DNA of 64,000 nt from Histophilus somni (GTDB lineage Bacteria; Pseudomonadota; Gammaproteobacteria; Enterobacterales; Pasteurellaceae). The notes beneath the pieces are model-generated. The model saw nothing but the letters and a program-made list of their open reading frames with translations. It was not told where the DNA came from and made no database searches. Where the stretch lies: NCBI RefSeq assembly GCF_014202395.1, contig NZ_JACHGQ010000006.1:1-64000 (forward strand), given 5' to 3'. A program made the position numbers and the translations under genes. This document shows, piece after piece, positions 43,442 to 53,222 of the stretch (position 1 is the stretch's first letter; each line of letters starts with the position of its first letter).

Positions 43442-43819
43442 TTATATTAAAAAATAGCAAATAACCGCAATAAGAATGATGGCACTTATGCCCCATTCAA
43501 GGCTAAATTGATAATCGACCTGTTCTTTAGCATGATAACGTCCGGATTTCTTTTGAATTGCCATTAGCACTGTATCCAAAAGTAACATCAAAGGCGTTAA
43601 TGCAAACGTGAATAACACGCAACCTATACCGACAGGGATAGAAAGCAAAAAAACGGAAATAAGCAAGGAACTGAAAAAATGAATGACAGATAAGGTTTCC
43701 CAACTCATCCTTAGCGAAATACCAAACAACACAATAACGGTAAACATAGCACTGATGTAGTACAAATGAGTAACCCAAAAAAAAGTAAAATTTTCATACT
43801 TTAATTCATCGTGTCGCAT
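43442..43819 (-). CDS. Unknown membrane protein
   Basis: 125 residues with probably four membrane segments (YISAMFTVIVLFGISL, FFSSLLISVFLLSIPVGIGC, FALTPLMLLLDTVLM and the C-terminal ISAIILIAVICYFL). No family recognised. It lies where the copied prophage segment ends, so it came from another phage or host DNA. It would be transcribed into the small membrane-protein gene. Confidence 0.5.
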   Translation of the reverse strand: MRHDELKYENFTFFWVTHLYYISAMFTVIVLFGISLRMSWETLSVIHFFSSLLISVFLLSIPVGIGCVLFTFALTPLMLLLDTVLMAIQKKSGRYHAKEQVDYQFSLEWGISAIILIAVICYFLI

Positions 43820-43916
43820 AAAAACCCCTGTGTTTTTTGTGTATCTTTGTTTATTTTTTCTACGTTGTCAATCTTATTTCAACATATTAATAATTTGTTC
43901 TCGAGATCGGACCCAT

Positions 43917-44243
43917 TCATAAATCACTGACAAAAATAGTTTTGGTCAGCATTGCCGGTTGATTATCATCCATATCAGCAAATAATGTGGCAAGTTTTTG
44001 CTGTGCTGTGTCATAATCATCTTGGTTTAATGCGTTGATCACCGGATTCAATATTGGGTTCATTAATTGTTGATATTTCTCCGGTGTCGGTTCTAATCCG
44101 TCTAACACTTCATCAGGATCATTTTGTACCGATAATAACGCTATTTTCCCTTTGCCTATCTTTTGAACCGACAAAAGTGCGGTCATATTTGGCGGTGTTT
44201 TACGCTCTAATACAGCTTCGTTTTCTGTTACGGTACTTGCAGT
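43917..44243 (-). pseudogene. C-terminal fragment of a Mu-like portal protein (gp29)
   Basis: The frame begins directly after the lpxL stop codon with TASTVTENEAVLERK and runs 108 codons; only the last 89 follow a Met. PTPEKYQQLMNPILNPV and LATLFADMDDNQPAMLTKTI resemble the end of Mu gp29 (DUF935) proteins. Everything upstream is missing, so it is a relic of a Mu-like prophage. It contains an uptake signal (44174-44185). From memory, the Mu-like FluMu prophage of H. influenzae Rd lies near htrB and rfaE, the same neighbourhood. Confidence 0.7.
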
Positions 44244-45182
44244 TTATTCGTATAAACTTTGTTGATGTTCATCAGGTCTGGTTTTAAATCGGCGATGTAA
44301 CCACATATATTGTGTTACATCTTGCAATATTTCCTTTTCTACAATCTTATTCATTCGTGTTGCTATTGCCGTTTCATCATGGCGAATATCCGAAAAATCA
44401 ATAGGTGCTGAAATGTTCAACGTATATCCAGAGTTATCTTTGTTACGAAGCGGTGTAAAAGGGATAACTTTGCTCTTAGGTGATGATTTTATTAAGTAGT
44501 AACTTCCGGTTGTTGTTGCCGCCTCCGGTACAGCAAAAAAAGGTACGAAAACAGCATTTTTTCTTCCATAATCATGATCCGGAGCGTACCAAATCATTTC
44601 ACCATGACGAATAGCTTTAATCATTGCACGTAAATCTTTGCGATCCAATAAACCTTTATTTGATCTTGCACGTCCACGGCATTGTAACCAATCCATTAAA
44701 GGATTATCATGCGGTCGATAAATGCCAATGCCTGGATGAGATAGACCAATAATCCTTGCACCTAATTCTAAAGTGAGAAAATGAATACCTACAAGAATAA
44801 TACCGTCTTGTTGATTTTCTTTTAAATATTCAAGCCCTTCAATTTTGCTCCATTTTTTTATTCGTTTATCTGACCAAAACCAAGCCATACCGGTTTCAAT
44901 AATTGCCATGCCTGTTGCTTTAAGATTGGATTGTAATATATCGTTGATTTCCTGTTCAGAATAATGAGGAAAACAGAGCTGTAAATTTTGGCGAGCGATT
45001 TTTGTTCTGCGTTGACCGATTTTCAAACGAGAAAATAAAGAACCTAAACCGTTTCCAATTCTAAGCAAGATTGGGTAGGGGAGTAATAAAATCAGGCGGA
45101 AAAATAGAAATCCTAACCAGAATAGCCAATATTTGGGTTTAAGAAATTCAATATTAAATTGTGGAATTGATGTTTTTGCCAT
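44244..45182 (-). CDS. lpxL: Lipid A biosynthesis late acyltransferase (LpxL/HtrB)
   Basis: 312 residues: an N-terminal membrane anchor (YWLFWLGFLFFRLILLLPYP), HX4E catalytic motif in GIHFLTLELGAR and YAPDHDYG further on. It adds a secondary acyl chain to Kdo2-lipid IVA at the inner membrane, needing acyl-ACP. The length fits. It is divergent from hldE, another lipooligosaccharide gene. Confidence 0.93.
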   Translation of the reverse strand: MAKTSIPQFNIEFLKPKYWLFWLGFLFFRLILLLPYPILLRIGNGLGSLFSRLKIGQRRTKIARQNLQLCFPHYSEQEINDILQSNLKATGMAIIETGMAWFWSDKRIKKWSKIEGLEYLKENQQDGIILVGIHFLTLELGARIIGLSHPGIGIYRPHDNPLMDWLQCRGRARSNKGLLDRKDLRAMIKAIRHGEMIWYAPDHDYGRKNAVFVPFFAVPEAATTTGSYYLIKSSPKSKVIPFTPLRNKDNSGYTLNISAPIDFSDIRHDETAIATRMNKIVEKEILQDVTQYMWLHRRFKTRPDEHQQSLYE

Positions 45183-45304
45183 AATGTTACTTAATCTAAT
45201 ACAACTTTGATTTTGCGTCGTAGTTTAACGGAAATTTGACGAAATAGCATTTTTACTGTGGTAAAATCAGCGAAATTTTAGTGATTTTATGAGAGAAAAG
45301 AAAA

Positions 45305-46735
45305 ATGATGCAATATTCAGCACAGTTTAATCAAGCTAAAGTAATGGTGCTCGGTGATGTCATGCTTGATCGTTATTGGTTTGGGGCAACCAATCGAATT
45401 TCACCTGAAGCTCCGGTTCCTGTGGTTAGAGTACAAGAAAATGAGGAAAGAGCAGGCGGTGCGGCTAATGTTGCTATGAATATTGCCTCGTTAAATGTAC
45501 CTGTTCGGTTATTGGGTTTAACAGGAAAAGATGAAGCAGCTAGGGCATTAATGCAGCTATTGGAAAAACAAAGTATTCATTGCGACTTTACTCAACTTGA
45601 CTCGCACCCAACTATTACTAAATTACGTATCCTATCACGTCATCAACAATTATTACGCCTTGATTTTGAAGAGGATTTCAACAATATAACAAGTGCGGAT
45701 TTATTGTGTAAGCTTGAAAGTGCGGTACAAAAATATGGTGCATTAATTTTATCTGATTATGGCAAAGGGACATTAAATGATGTACAAAAAATGATCCAAA
45801 TTGCTCGTAAAGTGAATATCCCTGTCCTGATCGATCCGAAAGGAACTGATTTTGCACGTTATCGTAGTGCGACGTTGTTGACGCCAAATATGTCGGAATT
45901 TGAGGCGGTTGTCGGAAAATGTCATAGTGAAGAAGAGATTGCAGAGAAGGGCTTGCAACTAATAAAAGATCTTGATTTATCTGCTTTGCTGGTTACTCGC
46001 TCAGAAAAAGGAATGACATTATTACGTCCAAACAATGCACCATTTCATTTGCCTACAGAAGCAAAAGAAGTGTTTGATGTTACCGGTGCGGGCGATACCG
46101 TAATTAGCGTATTAGCTACCGCACTTGCTGATGGGCGTAGTTATGAGGAGGCTTGTTATTTAGCGAATGTGGCGGCAGGGATTGTTGTTGGCAAATTAGG
46201 TACATCAACAGTTTCAACAGTTGAGTTAGAAAATGCCATTCATGGCAGAACTACGGCAGGTTTTGGCATTATGGAAGAAAGTCAATTAAAAGCGGCGGTG
46301 GAATTGGCAAAAGCACGAGGAGAAAAAATAGTGATGACAAACGGTTGCTTTGATATTTTACATCCGGGGCATGTGTCTTATTTAGAAAATGCACGTAAAT
46401 TAGGTGATCGTTTAATTGTCGCTGTTAATACGGATAATTCTGTAAAACGTCTTAAAGGTGAAACTCGTCCGATTAATGATTTAGCGACTAGAATGGCTGT
46501 TTTGGCGGGATTATCTTCTGTGGATTGGCTTGTTGCGTTTGATGAAGATACACCTCAACGTTTAATTGCAGAAATATTACCTGATTTATTAGTCAAAGGT
46601 GGAGATTACAAGCCTGAGGAAATCGTTGGCAGCAAAGAAGTCTGGCTAAATGGTGGCGAGGTCAAGGTGTTAAATTTTGAAAATGGCTGTTCTACAACGA
46701 ATGTGATTAAAAAAATTCAACAGTTAAAAGAGTAA
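45305..46735 (+). CDS. hldE: Bifunctional heptose kinase/adenylyltransferase HldE
   Basis: 476 residues. The N-terminal ribokinase-fold domain (1-320) has [13 protein letters not shown] and the catalytic [11 protein letters not shown]. The C-terminal nucleotidyltransferase domain (345-476) has [17 protein letters not shown] (HxGH). It makes ADP-heptose precursor for the lipooligosaccharide inner core. ATG 45305 or 45308 both possible, with GAGAGAAAAGAAAA upstream. Confidence 0.97.
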   Translation: MMQYSAQFNQAKVMVLGDVMLDRYWFGATNRISPEAPVPVVRVQENEERAGGAANVAMNIASLNVPVRLLGLTGKDEAARALMQLLEKQSIHCDFTQLDSHPTITKLRILSRHQQLLRLDFEEDFNNITSADLLCKLESAVQKYGALILSDYGKGTLNDVQKMIQIARKVNIPVLIDPKGTDFARYRSATLLTPNMSEFEAVVGKCHSEEEIAEKGLQLIKDLDLSALLVTRSEKGMTLLRPNNAPFHLPTEAKEVFDVTGAGDTVISVLATALADGRSYEEACYLANVAAGIVVGKLGTSTVSTVELENAIHGRTTAGFGIMEESQLKAAVELAKARGEKIVMTNGCFDILHPGHVSYLENARKLGDRLIVAVNTDNSVKRLKGETRPINDLATRMAVLAGLSSVDWLVAFDEDTPQRLIAEILPDLLVKGGDYKPEEIVGSKEVWLNGGEVKVLNFENGCSTTNVIKKIQQLKE

Positions 46736-46744
46736 GGGAACATT

Positions 46745-47089
46745 ATGATTACGGTATATGGTATTAAAAATTGCGATACTGTTAAAAAAGCATTGAAATG
46801 GTTAGCAGATAACAATATTGAATACCAACTTCACGATTTTCGTGTAGACGGTTTACAACAATATTGGCTAGAACAAGCGGAACAGCAATTTGGCTGGGAA
46901 AATTTAGTCAACAAACGTAGTACGACATGGCGTAATTTAGATGAAGAAATCAAACAAAATCTGACTAAACAGACCGCACTTAAAACCTTACTTGCACAAC
47001 CTACTTTAGTTAAACGTCCGATTATTTTACAAGACGGCAAAGCGTTGATTGGGTTTAGTGTAGAAGAATATGAACGTGTATTGAAATAA
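46745..47089 (+). CDS. ArsC/Spx-family thioredoxin-fold protein (YffB-like)
   Basis: 114 residues, ITVYGIKNCDTVKKALKWL with one N-terminal redox Cys, KRPIILQDGKALIGFS, the fold of the ArsC/Spx family. Not a proven arsenate reductase. It sits 9 bp after hldE and upstream of dapE, as HI0103-HI0102 from memory. Confidence 0.88.
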   Translation: MITVYGIKNCDTVKKALKWLADNNIEYQLHDFRVDGLQQYWLEQAEQQFGWENLVNKRSTTWRNLDEEIKQNLTKQTALKTLLAQPTLVKRPIILQDGKALIGFSVEEYERVLK

Positions 47090-47201
47090 AAGATTAACAA
47101 CGTTCTATTTAACGTATGGCATATTGCAATAGTGCAAAATGAAACTATGAATTGATAAAAGGACAGATGCTACGCAAACGTTCGTAAAAAAATAAAATCT
47201 T

Positions 47202-48335
47202 ATGAAAAATAACATAATTACTCTCACTCAAAGTCTTATTCAACGTCCTTCAATTAGCCCTGATGATCAAGGCTGTCAACAACTTATTGCCGAACGTTTA
47301 CAAGCGGTTGGTTTTAAGTTGGAGTGGTTACCTTTTGGTGATACCTTAAATTTATGGGCTACTCATGGTGAAGGAAAATGTATTGCTTTTGCGGGGCATA
47401 CAGACGTTGTTCCGATTGGTAATGAAAGTCAATGGACTTATCCGCCTTTTGAAGCCCGAATTGTTGAAAATATGCTGTATGGGCGTGGTGCTGCGGATAT
47501 GAAAGGTGCTTTGGCAGCAATGGTTATTGCGGCGGAAACTTTTGTGAAACACCTGCCAAATCATCAGGGAAAAATAGCCTTGTTGATTACCTCTGATGAA
47601 GAGGCAGCGGCTACCAATGGAACGGTAAAAGTAGTGGAAACGCTAATAAAACGTAACGAAAAGATTGACTATTGTGTAGTAGGTGAACCTTCCAGTGCAA
47701 CGCAATTTGGCGACATTATTAAAAACGGACGACGTGGTTCTATTACAGGAAATTTGTATATTCAAGGTGTACAAGGTCATGTGGCTTATCCTCATTTAGC
47801 GGATAATCCTGTTCATAATGCCTTGAAATTCTTAGATGAATTAACTCATTATCAATGGGATAAAGGTAATGAATTTTTCCCGCCGACCAGTTTACAAATC
47901 GCCAATATTCATGCAGGGACAGGTAGTAATAATGTAATCCCCGGTGAACTTTATGTGCAATTTAACTTGCGTTATTGTACTGAGGTGACAGATGAAATTA
48001 TTAAAACTAAAGTGACTGAGATGTTGGAAAAGCATAAGTTAACGTACCGTATAGACTGGAATTTATCGGGCAAACCGTTTTTAACACCTCAAGGAAAATT
48101 AGTAAATGCCACACTGGAAGCAGTAGAAAAATTTACTCAAATCAGACCGCACTTAGATACAGGAGGAGGTACTTCTGATGCTCGTTTTATTGCCACAATG
48201 GGAGCGGAAGTTGTAGAGTTTGGACCTCTCAATCAAACTATTCATAAAGTGAATGAGTGTGTGAATATTGATGATTTAGCCAAGTGCGGTGAGATTTATT
48301 ATTATATTTTGGAAAAATTGTTTAATGAACAATAA
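47202..48335 (+). CDS. dapE: Succinyl-diaminopimelate desuccinylase
   Basis: 377 residues, M20 di-zinc hydrolase: [12 protein letters not shown] (zinc His and Asp), [27 protein letters not shown] (catalytic Glu pair) and the dimerisation domain with [23 protein letters not shown] gives the last zinc His. It converts N-succinyl-LL-DAP to LL-DAP for lysine and peptidoglycan. An Apl-type uptake-like ACAAGCGGTT occurs at 47300. The VanY-like gene overlaps its end by 11 bp. Confidence 0.96.
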   Translation: MKNNIITLTQSLIQRPSISPDDQGCQQLIAERLQAVGFKLEWLPFGDTLNLWATHGEGKCIAFAGHTDVVPIGNESQWTYPPFEARIVENMLYGRGAADMKGALAAMVIAAETFVKHLPNHQGKIALLITSDEEAAATNGTVKVVETLIKRNEKIDYCVVGEPSSATQFGDIIKNGRRGSITGNLYIQGVQGHVAYPHLADNPVHNALKFLDELTHYQWDKGNEFFPPTSLQIANIHAGTGSNNVIPGELYVQFNLRYCTEVTDEIIKTKVTEMLEKHKLTYRIDWNLSGKPFLTPQGKLVNATLEAVEKFTQIRPHLDTGGGTSDARFIATMGAEVVEFGPLNQTIHKVNECVNIDDLAKCGEIYYYILEKLFNEQ

Positions 48336-49005
48336 GTTATCAAAAATCCTCACAGGAAAAAGTCGTGAACATTTAATTTCATTACCGAATACGCTTTCGG
48401 CTAATCATTTTTTGCAGATGGACGTTGTCGCTGCTTTTTTGCAGTTACAGCAAGCTGCAAAGCAAGCTGGCTTTAATTTACAGCCAGTAAGTAGTTTTCG
48501 TGATTTTGAACGTCAGCGTTTAATTTGGAATACAAAATTTTATGGAGAACGTAAAGTTCATGATGATCAAGGAAATCCGTTAGATTTAACCGCACTTGAC
48601 GATTGGCAAAAAGCACAAGCGATTTTGCGTTGGTCTGCGATGCCGGGAGCAAGTCGCCATCATTGGGGAACGGAAATCGATATTTTTGATCCTGATTTAT
48701 TGCCAAAAGGACAATCTTTACAACTTGAGCCTTGGGAATATCAAACTGGTGGTTATTTTCAACGCTTAACTAATTGGTTATTAGTTAATGCACAACAATT
48801 TGGTTTTTATTTTCCATTTTTTGAGTTAAAAGATAAAAAAGTGGGCAATGAACTTTGGCATTTAAGCTATTTTCCCATTGCAGATATATATCAACAACAA
48901 TTTTGCCCTGAGTTGTTATCACAAGCGTGGTACGAGGAAAACGTTGCGGGTAGCGAGATATTATTGAAGCATCTTGATGAAATATTTAGGGATTTTTTGA
49001 TTTAA
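48325..49005 (+). CDS. M15B-family D-alanyl-D-alanine carboxypeptidase
   Basis: 226 residues from ATG 48325, overlapping dapE. VanY-type zinc motifs: [21 protein letters not shown] (His and Asp ligands) and NELWHLSYF (Glu and His). No signal peptide is seen, which is noteworthy for a cell-wall enzyme. The function is peptidoglycan or D,D-peptide trimming by family. Confidence 0.88.
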   Translation: MNNKLSKILTGKSREHLISLPNTLSANHFLQMDVVAAFLQLQQAAKQAGFNLQPVSSFRDFERQRLIWNTKFYGERKVHDDQGNPLDLTALDDWQKAQAILRWSAMPGASRHHWGTEIDIFDPDLLPKGQSLQLEPWEYQTGGYFQRLTNWLLVNAQQFGFYFPFFELKDKKVGNELWHLSYFPIADIYQQQFCPELLSQAWYEENVAGSEILLKHLDEIFRDFLI

Positions 49006-49057
49006 TGATTTAAGCTATTTTTAGCCAATCCAATTTTTAATAATTTTAGAGGTATAT

Positions 49058-49678
49058 ATGGAAGTTCAGCAATTTACTCAGCAAGATATTGAAATTCTTC
49101 ATGAAGAAACATTGTACAAAGGTTTTTTTCAATTAAAACGCATTCAATTTAAGCATAAACTGTTTGCTGGTGGTGTTAGTGGAGTTGTAACTCGTGAATT
49201 ACTTTATAAGGGGGCAGCATCAGCAGTTATTGCGTATGATCCATATTTAGATAAGGTGATTTTAGTCGAACAAGTTCGCATTGGTGCTTACGATCCCAAA
49301 TTAACCACATCACCTTGGTTATTTGAATTAATTGCAGGTATGGTGGAAGAGGGAGAAAAGCCTGAAGAGGTTGCACTAAGAGAAAGTCAAGAAGAAGCAG
49401 GCGTTCAAGTAGATAATTTGCAGCATGTTTTAAGTGTGTGGGATAGTCCGGGCGGAGTGATTGAGCGTATCCATTTGTTTGCCGGAAAAGTTGATAGTAC
49501 AAAAGCAAAAGGTATTCATGGCTTGGCGGAAGAAAATGAAGATATTCAGGTGCATGTTATTAGCAGAGAAATTGCCTATCAATGGGTCTGCGAGGGAAAA
49601 ATTGATAATGGTATAGCGGTCATGGGATTGCAATGGTTACAACTCAATTATAAAACTTTGCAACAACAATGGTTATAA
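49058..49678 (+). CDS. nudF: ADP-ribose pyrophosphatase
   Basis: 206 residues; Nudix box G-x5-E-x7-REUXEE-x2-EE-x-G is complete in GMVEEGEKPEEVALRESQEE (residues about 95-114) followed by AGVQ. SPGGVIERIHLF fits the ADPRase loop. It hydrolyses ADP-ribose. A pair with cpdA downstream, as in other gammaproteobacteria. Confidence 0.95.
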   Translation: MEVQQFTQQDIEILHEETLYKGFFQLKRIQFKHKLFAGGVSGVVTRELLYKGAASAVIAYDPYLDKVILVEQVRIGAYDPKLTTSPWLFELIAGMVEEGEKPEEVALRESQEEAGVQVDNLQHVLSVWDSPGGVIERIHLFAGKVDSTKAKGIHGLAEENEDIQVHVISREIAYQWVCEGKIDNGIAVMGLQWLQLNYKTLQQQWL

Positions 49679-49816
49679 AATGTGATACAGATTATATTTT
49701 TTATAAAAAATTAGATAAAAATATGATCCTGTTAACATTTTCATTATTTTTTTAATGCAATTTTTTATTAAAACAGTAAGTTATAACCCGTTTGTTGTAT
49801 ATAAAGGGTGAATATT

Positions 49817-50647
49817 TTGATCAGTACATATCAATACCCTACTTCAGAGAAAGTAGTTCGTTTAATTCAGATTACCGATCCCCATTTATTTAAAGAAAAA
49901 AATGGAGAATTACTTGGCATTAATACGTATGATAGTTTTAATCAAGTATTAAGCGAGGTTTTACAAAGTAAATTTGATTATGAGCTTGTTTTAGCAACGG
50001 GAGATTTAGTACAAGATAGCAGTGAAGAAGGTTATCAATATTTTGCTGAATCGGTTAAGTTGTTGAATAAAAAAGTTTTTTGGATTCCGGGAAATCATGA
50101 TTTTCAACCTAAAATGTTTGATGTTTTAAGTCAATATCAAGAATACATTTATCCGACAAAACATGTATTAGTGGGAAAAAATTGGCAAATTTTGATGTTG
50201 GACAGTCAAGTATCAGGCGTACCTCATGGGTATCTAGGACAATATCAATTGGATTGGTTGTCAGCAAAACTGAGAGATTATCCAAAACGCTATGCCTTAG
50301 TTGTTCTACATCATCATATTGTTTCCACTAATTCGGCTTGGTTGGATCAACATAATTTACGCAATTCCTTAGACTTAATGCAAGTGTTGTTACCTTTTAG
50401 AAAAGTGCGGGGCATTTTATATGGGCATATTCATCAAGCAATGGATACAAAATGGCAGGGATATAAAATTATGGCAACGCCTTCTACATGTATTCAATTT
50501 AAACCTGACAGTAATCATTTTTCTTTAGACACATTACAACCGGGGTGGCGTGAAATTGAGTTATATGATGACGGACGAATTGAAACAAGAGTTAAACGGA
50601 TTCAACAGGCAAGTTTTCTGCCGAATATGTTGAGCGAGGGCTATTGA
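49817..50647 (+). CDS. cpdA: 3',5'-cyclic AMP phosphodiesterase
   Basis: 276 residues from TTG 49817 (MISTYQYP), chosen because AAAGGGTGA is centred nine bases upstream; GTG at 49808 is inside that site. Metallophosphoesterase motifs: ITDPHLF, ATGDLVQDS, GNHDFQP, LHHHIV and YGHIHQAMD; ends SEGY like E. coli CpdA. It lowers cAMP and so modulates CRP, which controls sugar use and competence in this family. Confidence 0.95.
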   Translation: MISTYQYPTSEKVVRLIQITDPHLFKEKNGELLGINTYDSFNQVLSEVLQSKFDYELVLATGDLVQDSSEEGYQYFAESVKLLNKKVFWIPGNHDFQPKMFDVLSQYQEYIYPTKHVLVGKNWQILMLDSQVSGVPHGYLGQYQLDWLSAKLRDYPKRYALVVLHHHIVSTNSAWLDQHNLRNSLDLMQVLLPFRKVRGILYGHIHQAMDTKWQGYKIMATPSTCIQFKPDSNHFSLDTLQPGWREIELYDDGRIETRVKRIQQASFLPNMLSEGY

Positions 50648-50657
50648 TGAAAAGCGA

Positions 50658-50695
50658 AAAGTGCGGTGAAATTTTTGATTTTTTCACCGCACTTT
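50658..50695. terminator. Inverted uptake-signal pair as bidirectional terminator
   Basis: AAAGTGCGGTGAAAA (50658-50672) pairs with TTTTCACCGCACTTT (50681-50695): two opposite uptake signals forming a stem between the convergent cpdA and receptor genes. Confidence 0.85.
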
Positions 50696-50724
50696 GTCGT
50701 TCAAATCATAACAAATAACATTCG

Positions 50725-53118
50725 TTAAAATTTCATTTCTAATGATAAAGCAAAATTACGTCCGGCAGCAGTAAAGCGTTCTAACCCTTTTCCGTTGTTA
50801 TATACGTCGCCCAATGCACCATTATATTTAATTTGTCGTAACGTATCCCAAGTGGTGTACTTGCGATTAAATAAATTAAAGATACCTGCGTTTAAGGCGA
50901 AATGGGAGTTTAGGCGATATTGTGCGGTTAAATCAAATACGACATAAGAACTGCTTAAAAAACGATAAGGTTTGGGTTGTCTAAAGTCGGATATTTTCCC
51001 TGTGTTTTTATCAACATTCAATTGCAAGCTATTTACATTCGGAATATCAATAGCATCTTTAGCTTTTTTAGCACTGACATATCGCCCGCTGAAGAGAACA
51101 TTCCATTTGTCGTTATCCGCTTGGTAGCCTAATCCCAACGTCGCGCTAAAAGGCTGGATTGGTAACATCGCCGTGCCATTATTTTTACGCCCTTTTGCAT
51201 AGCTGGCTTTTAATATGGCGTACCAAGATTTGGATAAGCCAACTATTTTCCCGTTAGCACGGGCATGGAAATCAAGACCGGTAACATCGGCTTTATCAAT
51301 ATTTATCTGCTGATAATTTACGCCATCTAAATAATATTCAGTATATGTCGTTTTTGGGCGTGTTTTCCAGTTAGTTCTTTGACGAGAGCCAATTTTTGGT
51401 TTTGTTTCGACATCAATAAAATCCCGATATTTTGTATAAAATACAGCCAAGCTTAATTGATAGTTGTCTCCTTCTGTGGTAAGAGAGAGTTCATGATTTT
51501 GTGCTTTTTCAGGTTTTAAATTGATATTAGGTAAATATTGGACATCACTTGCCCCTTTTAAATCAAAATACATTTCTTCTATTTTCGGTGCTTTAAAACC
51601 TGTGCTGAATTCATAGCTAAGTAACGTGGAATCGGTGAGCGAATAATTTAATCCCAACGAAAAATTGACCGCACTAAATTGTTTCTTGGGTAAAACTTCG
51701 ACTTTTTGACTGGCAAGATCATATTTTAATGCACTTGTGGTGGGCTTATAGCGATAGTGATCGAAGCGTATTCCTGCATTTGCTCCCCATTTTTGATTAA
51801 TACTGATTAAATCCTGCACATAGGCATACCAAGCCTGACGGGCAACAGGTTGCTGAATAGTGAATTCACGTTGTTTTATCCTTGAATAAGCACCATACTC
51901 TTGATTTCTATTTTCTAATTTACCCCAATGATAACCCAATCCACCTGATAATTGATGATGAGCAAACTTGCCGGCAATTTCATTGGCAATAAAAGAAACA
52001 TCTAATTGATAATGCTTCTGTTCTGTTTTATATAAACGCTTGTCAGTAATAATATTATAATCTTGCGGAGAAACACCATATTGATTGGAATTAGCCTGTT
52101 GTGAGACTTTTTGTTGGGCTAATTGTACGCTAAATTTATTTAGCCAGCTTTCCGTTGGGGTATAATTATAGGAAAGACCAAATCGCTGATAAGGTGTTAT
52201 ATCGCCCGCTTCTTGACGATTTGAAGCATAAAAACTTTTTTCTAAAATTTTTCTGCTTTGCTCAAGATTTTCAAAAAAACCTTGCACAAAATGTTGTGGA
52301 GTAAAATGATATCCTAATTTTGCCAACCAAGATCGGCTGTGATAATCCACATTATCAGGTAATACACGACTACGCCCACATAATTGGGGAAAGATATCTC
52401 GCTGGTCTCCATTTGGTAAAATGCCACAATACGCAACGTCTTTTAGTTTGCCACTGTAGTAATTTTTGTTTTCATGTGCATGGCGATAGGTGTATTGCAA
52501 CAATCCCTCGGCGTTACCCTGCTTGAACCCCCCCCCTATCACTTGGCGATATTCCGTATTACGTGAGCTATAGGCAGTTTTAGCATAAAATCCAACAGTT
52601 TTATTCGAGTCTACAAAATCATGCACATTTTTTGTTCGCATCGACACGCTACCGCCCAACGCACCGCTACCTTGTGTTAAAGAATTCGCTCCTTTATTAA
52701 ATTCTACACTACTTAAGTTTTCAATTTCCGTGCTGTTGCGATTACCATTATAAAATCCTTTAATATAGTAAAAGCGAGGCATATAACTTTCGACCGCACT
52801 TATTCCATCAACACTCATCGCCACACGGTCGCTTTCTACACCACGCATAGTATAACCATTGGCACCGCCACGCCCTCCTTCTGTGACTGTAACACCTGTT
52901 TGCCAACGGACCAAATCCTGTTCGTTCCATACCAAACCTCGACTAATTTGTTGGCTATTTGTGCTTGAAGTTTTAGCCGATACTTGTTGCGTTTCAACAA
53001 CAATCTGATCTAATGTAGCAGAATCATTAAATTGAGCGATTGCATTAAATGAAAATAAAGGCAACGTAACAGCAGAAAACCGCAGTAACGTTTGCTGACG
53101 ATTTTTATTAAAAAACAT
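50725..53118 (-). CDS. TonB-dependent haem/haemoglobin receptor (HmbR-like), G9 tract
   Basis: 797 residues from ATG 53118, which follows GGAGAG by five bases. A signal peptide (FSAVTLPLFSFNAIA), TonB box (LDQIVVETQ), plug domain (GVTVTEGGRGGANGYTMRGV), a 22-strand barrel and a C-terminal Phe (NFALSLEMKF). The YNLFNRKYTTWDTLRQI and GFKAPKIEEMYFD segments are typical of the haemoglobin/haem family. Codons for IGGGF (about 195-197) are a pure G9 tract (C9 at 52528-52536), in frame now. A change in length would frameshift. The ligand is inferred; HmbR of Neisseria is switched by such a tract. Confidence 0.82.
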   Translation of the reverse strand: MFFNKNRQQTLLRFSAVTLPLFSFNAIAQFNDSATLDQIVVETQQVSAKTSSTNSQQISRGLVWNEQDLVRWQTGVTVTEGGRGGANGYTMRGVESDRVAMSVDGISAVESYMPRFYYIKGFYNGNRNSTEIENLSSVEFNKGANSLTQGSGALGGSVSMRTKNVHDFVDSNKTVGFYAKTAYSSRNTEYRQVIGGGFKQGNAEGLLQYTYRHAHENKNYYSGKLKDVAYCGILPNGDQRDIFPQLCGRSRVLPDNVDYHSRSWLAKLGYHFTPQHFVQGFFENLEQSRKILEKSFYASNRQEAGDITPYQRFGLSYNYTPTESWLNKFSVQLAQQKVSQQANSNQYGVSPQDYNIITDKRLYKTEQKHYQLDVSFIANEIAGKFAHHQLSGGLGYHWGKLENRNQEYGAYSRIKQREFTIQQPVARQAWYAYVQDLISINQKWGANAGIRFDHYRYKPTTSALKYDLASQKVEVLPKKQFSAVNFSLGLNYSLTDSTLLSYEFSTGFKAPKIEEMYFDLKGASDVQYLPNINLKPEKAQNHELSLTTEGDNYQLSLAVFYTKYRDFIDVETKPKIGSRQRTNWKTRPKTTYTEYYLDGVNYQQINIDKADVTGLDFHARANGKIVGLSKSWYAILKASYAKGRKNNGTAMLPIQPFSATLGLGYQADNDKWNVLFSGRYVSAKKAKDAIDIPNVNSLQLNVDKNTGKISDFRQPKPYRFLSSSYVVFDLTAQYRLNSHFALNAGIFNLFNRKYTTWDTLRQIKYNGALGDVYNNGKGLERFTAAGRNFALSLEMKF
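52528..52536. repeat. G9 homopolymer within the receptor gene
   Basis: Nine C on the plus strand (nine G in the coding sense) encode three consecutive Gly. Tracts of 8 or more G are mutable by slippage. A length of nine keeps the reading frame open. Confidence 0.85.
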
Positions 53119-53222
53119 AATACTCTCCATTGTAAATAAGAATTAATCTCATTAATAATAGCAGAGATATTGTTATATCTCTATTTATTCTTTGCCTAAT
53201 TGGAGAAATAAAAATTTAAAAA

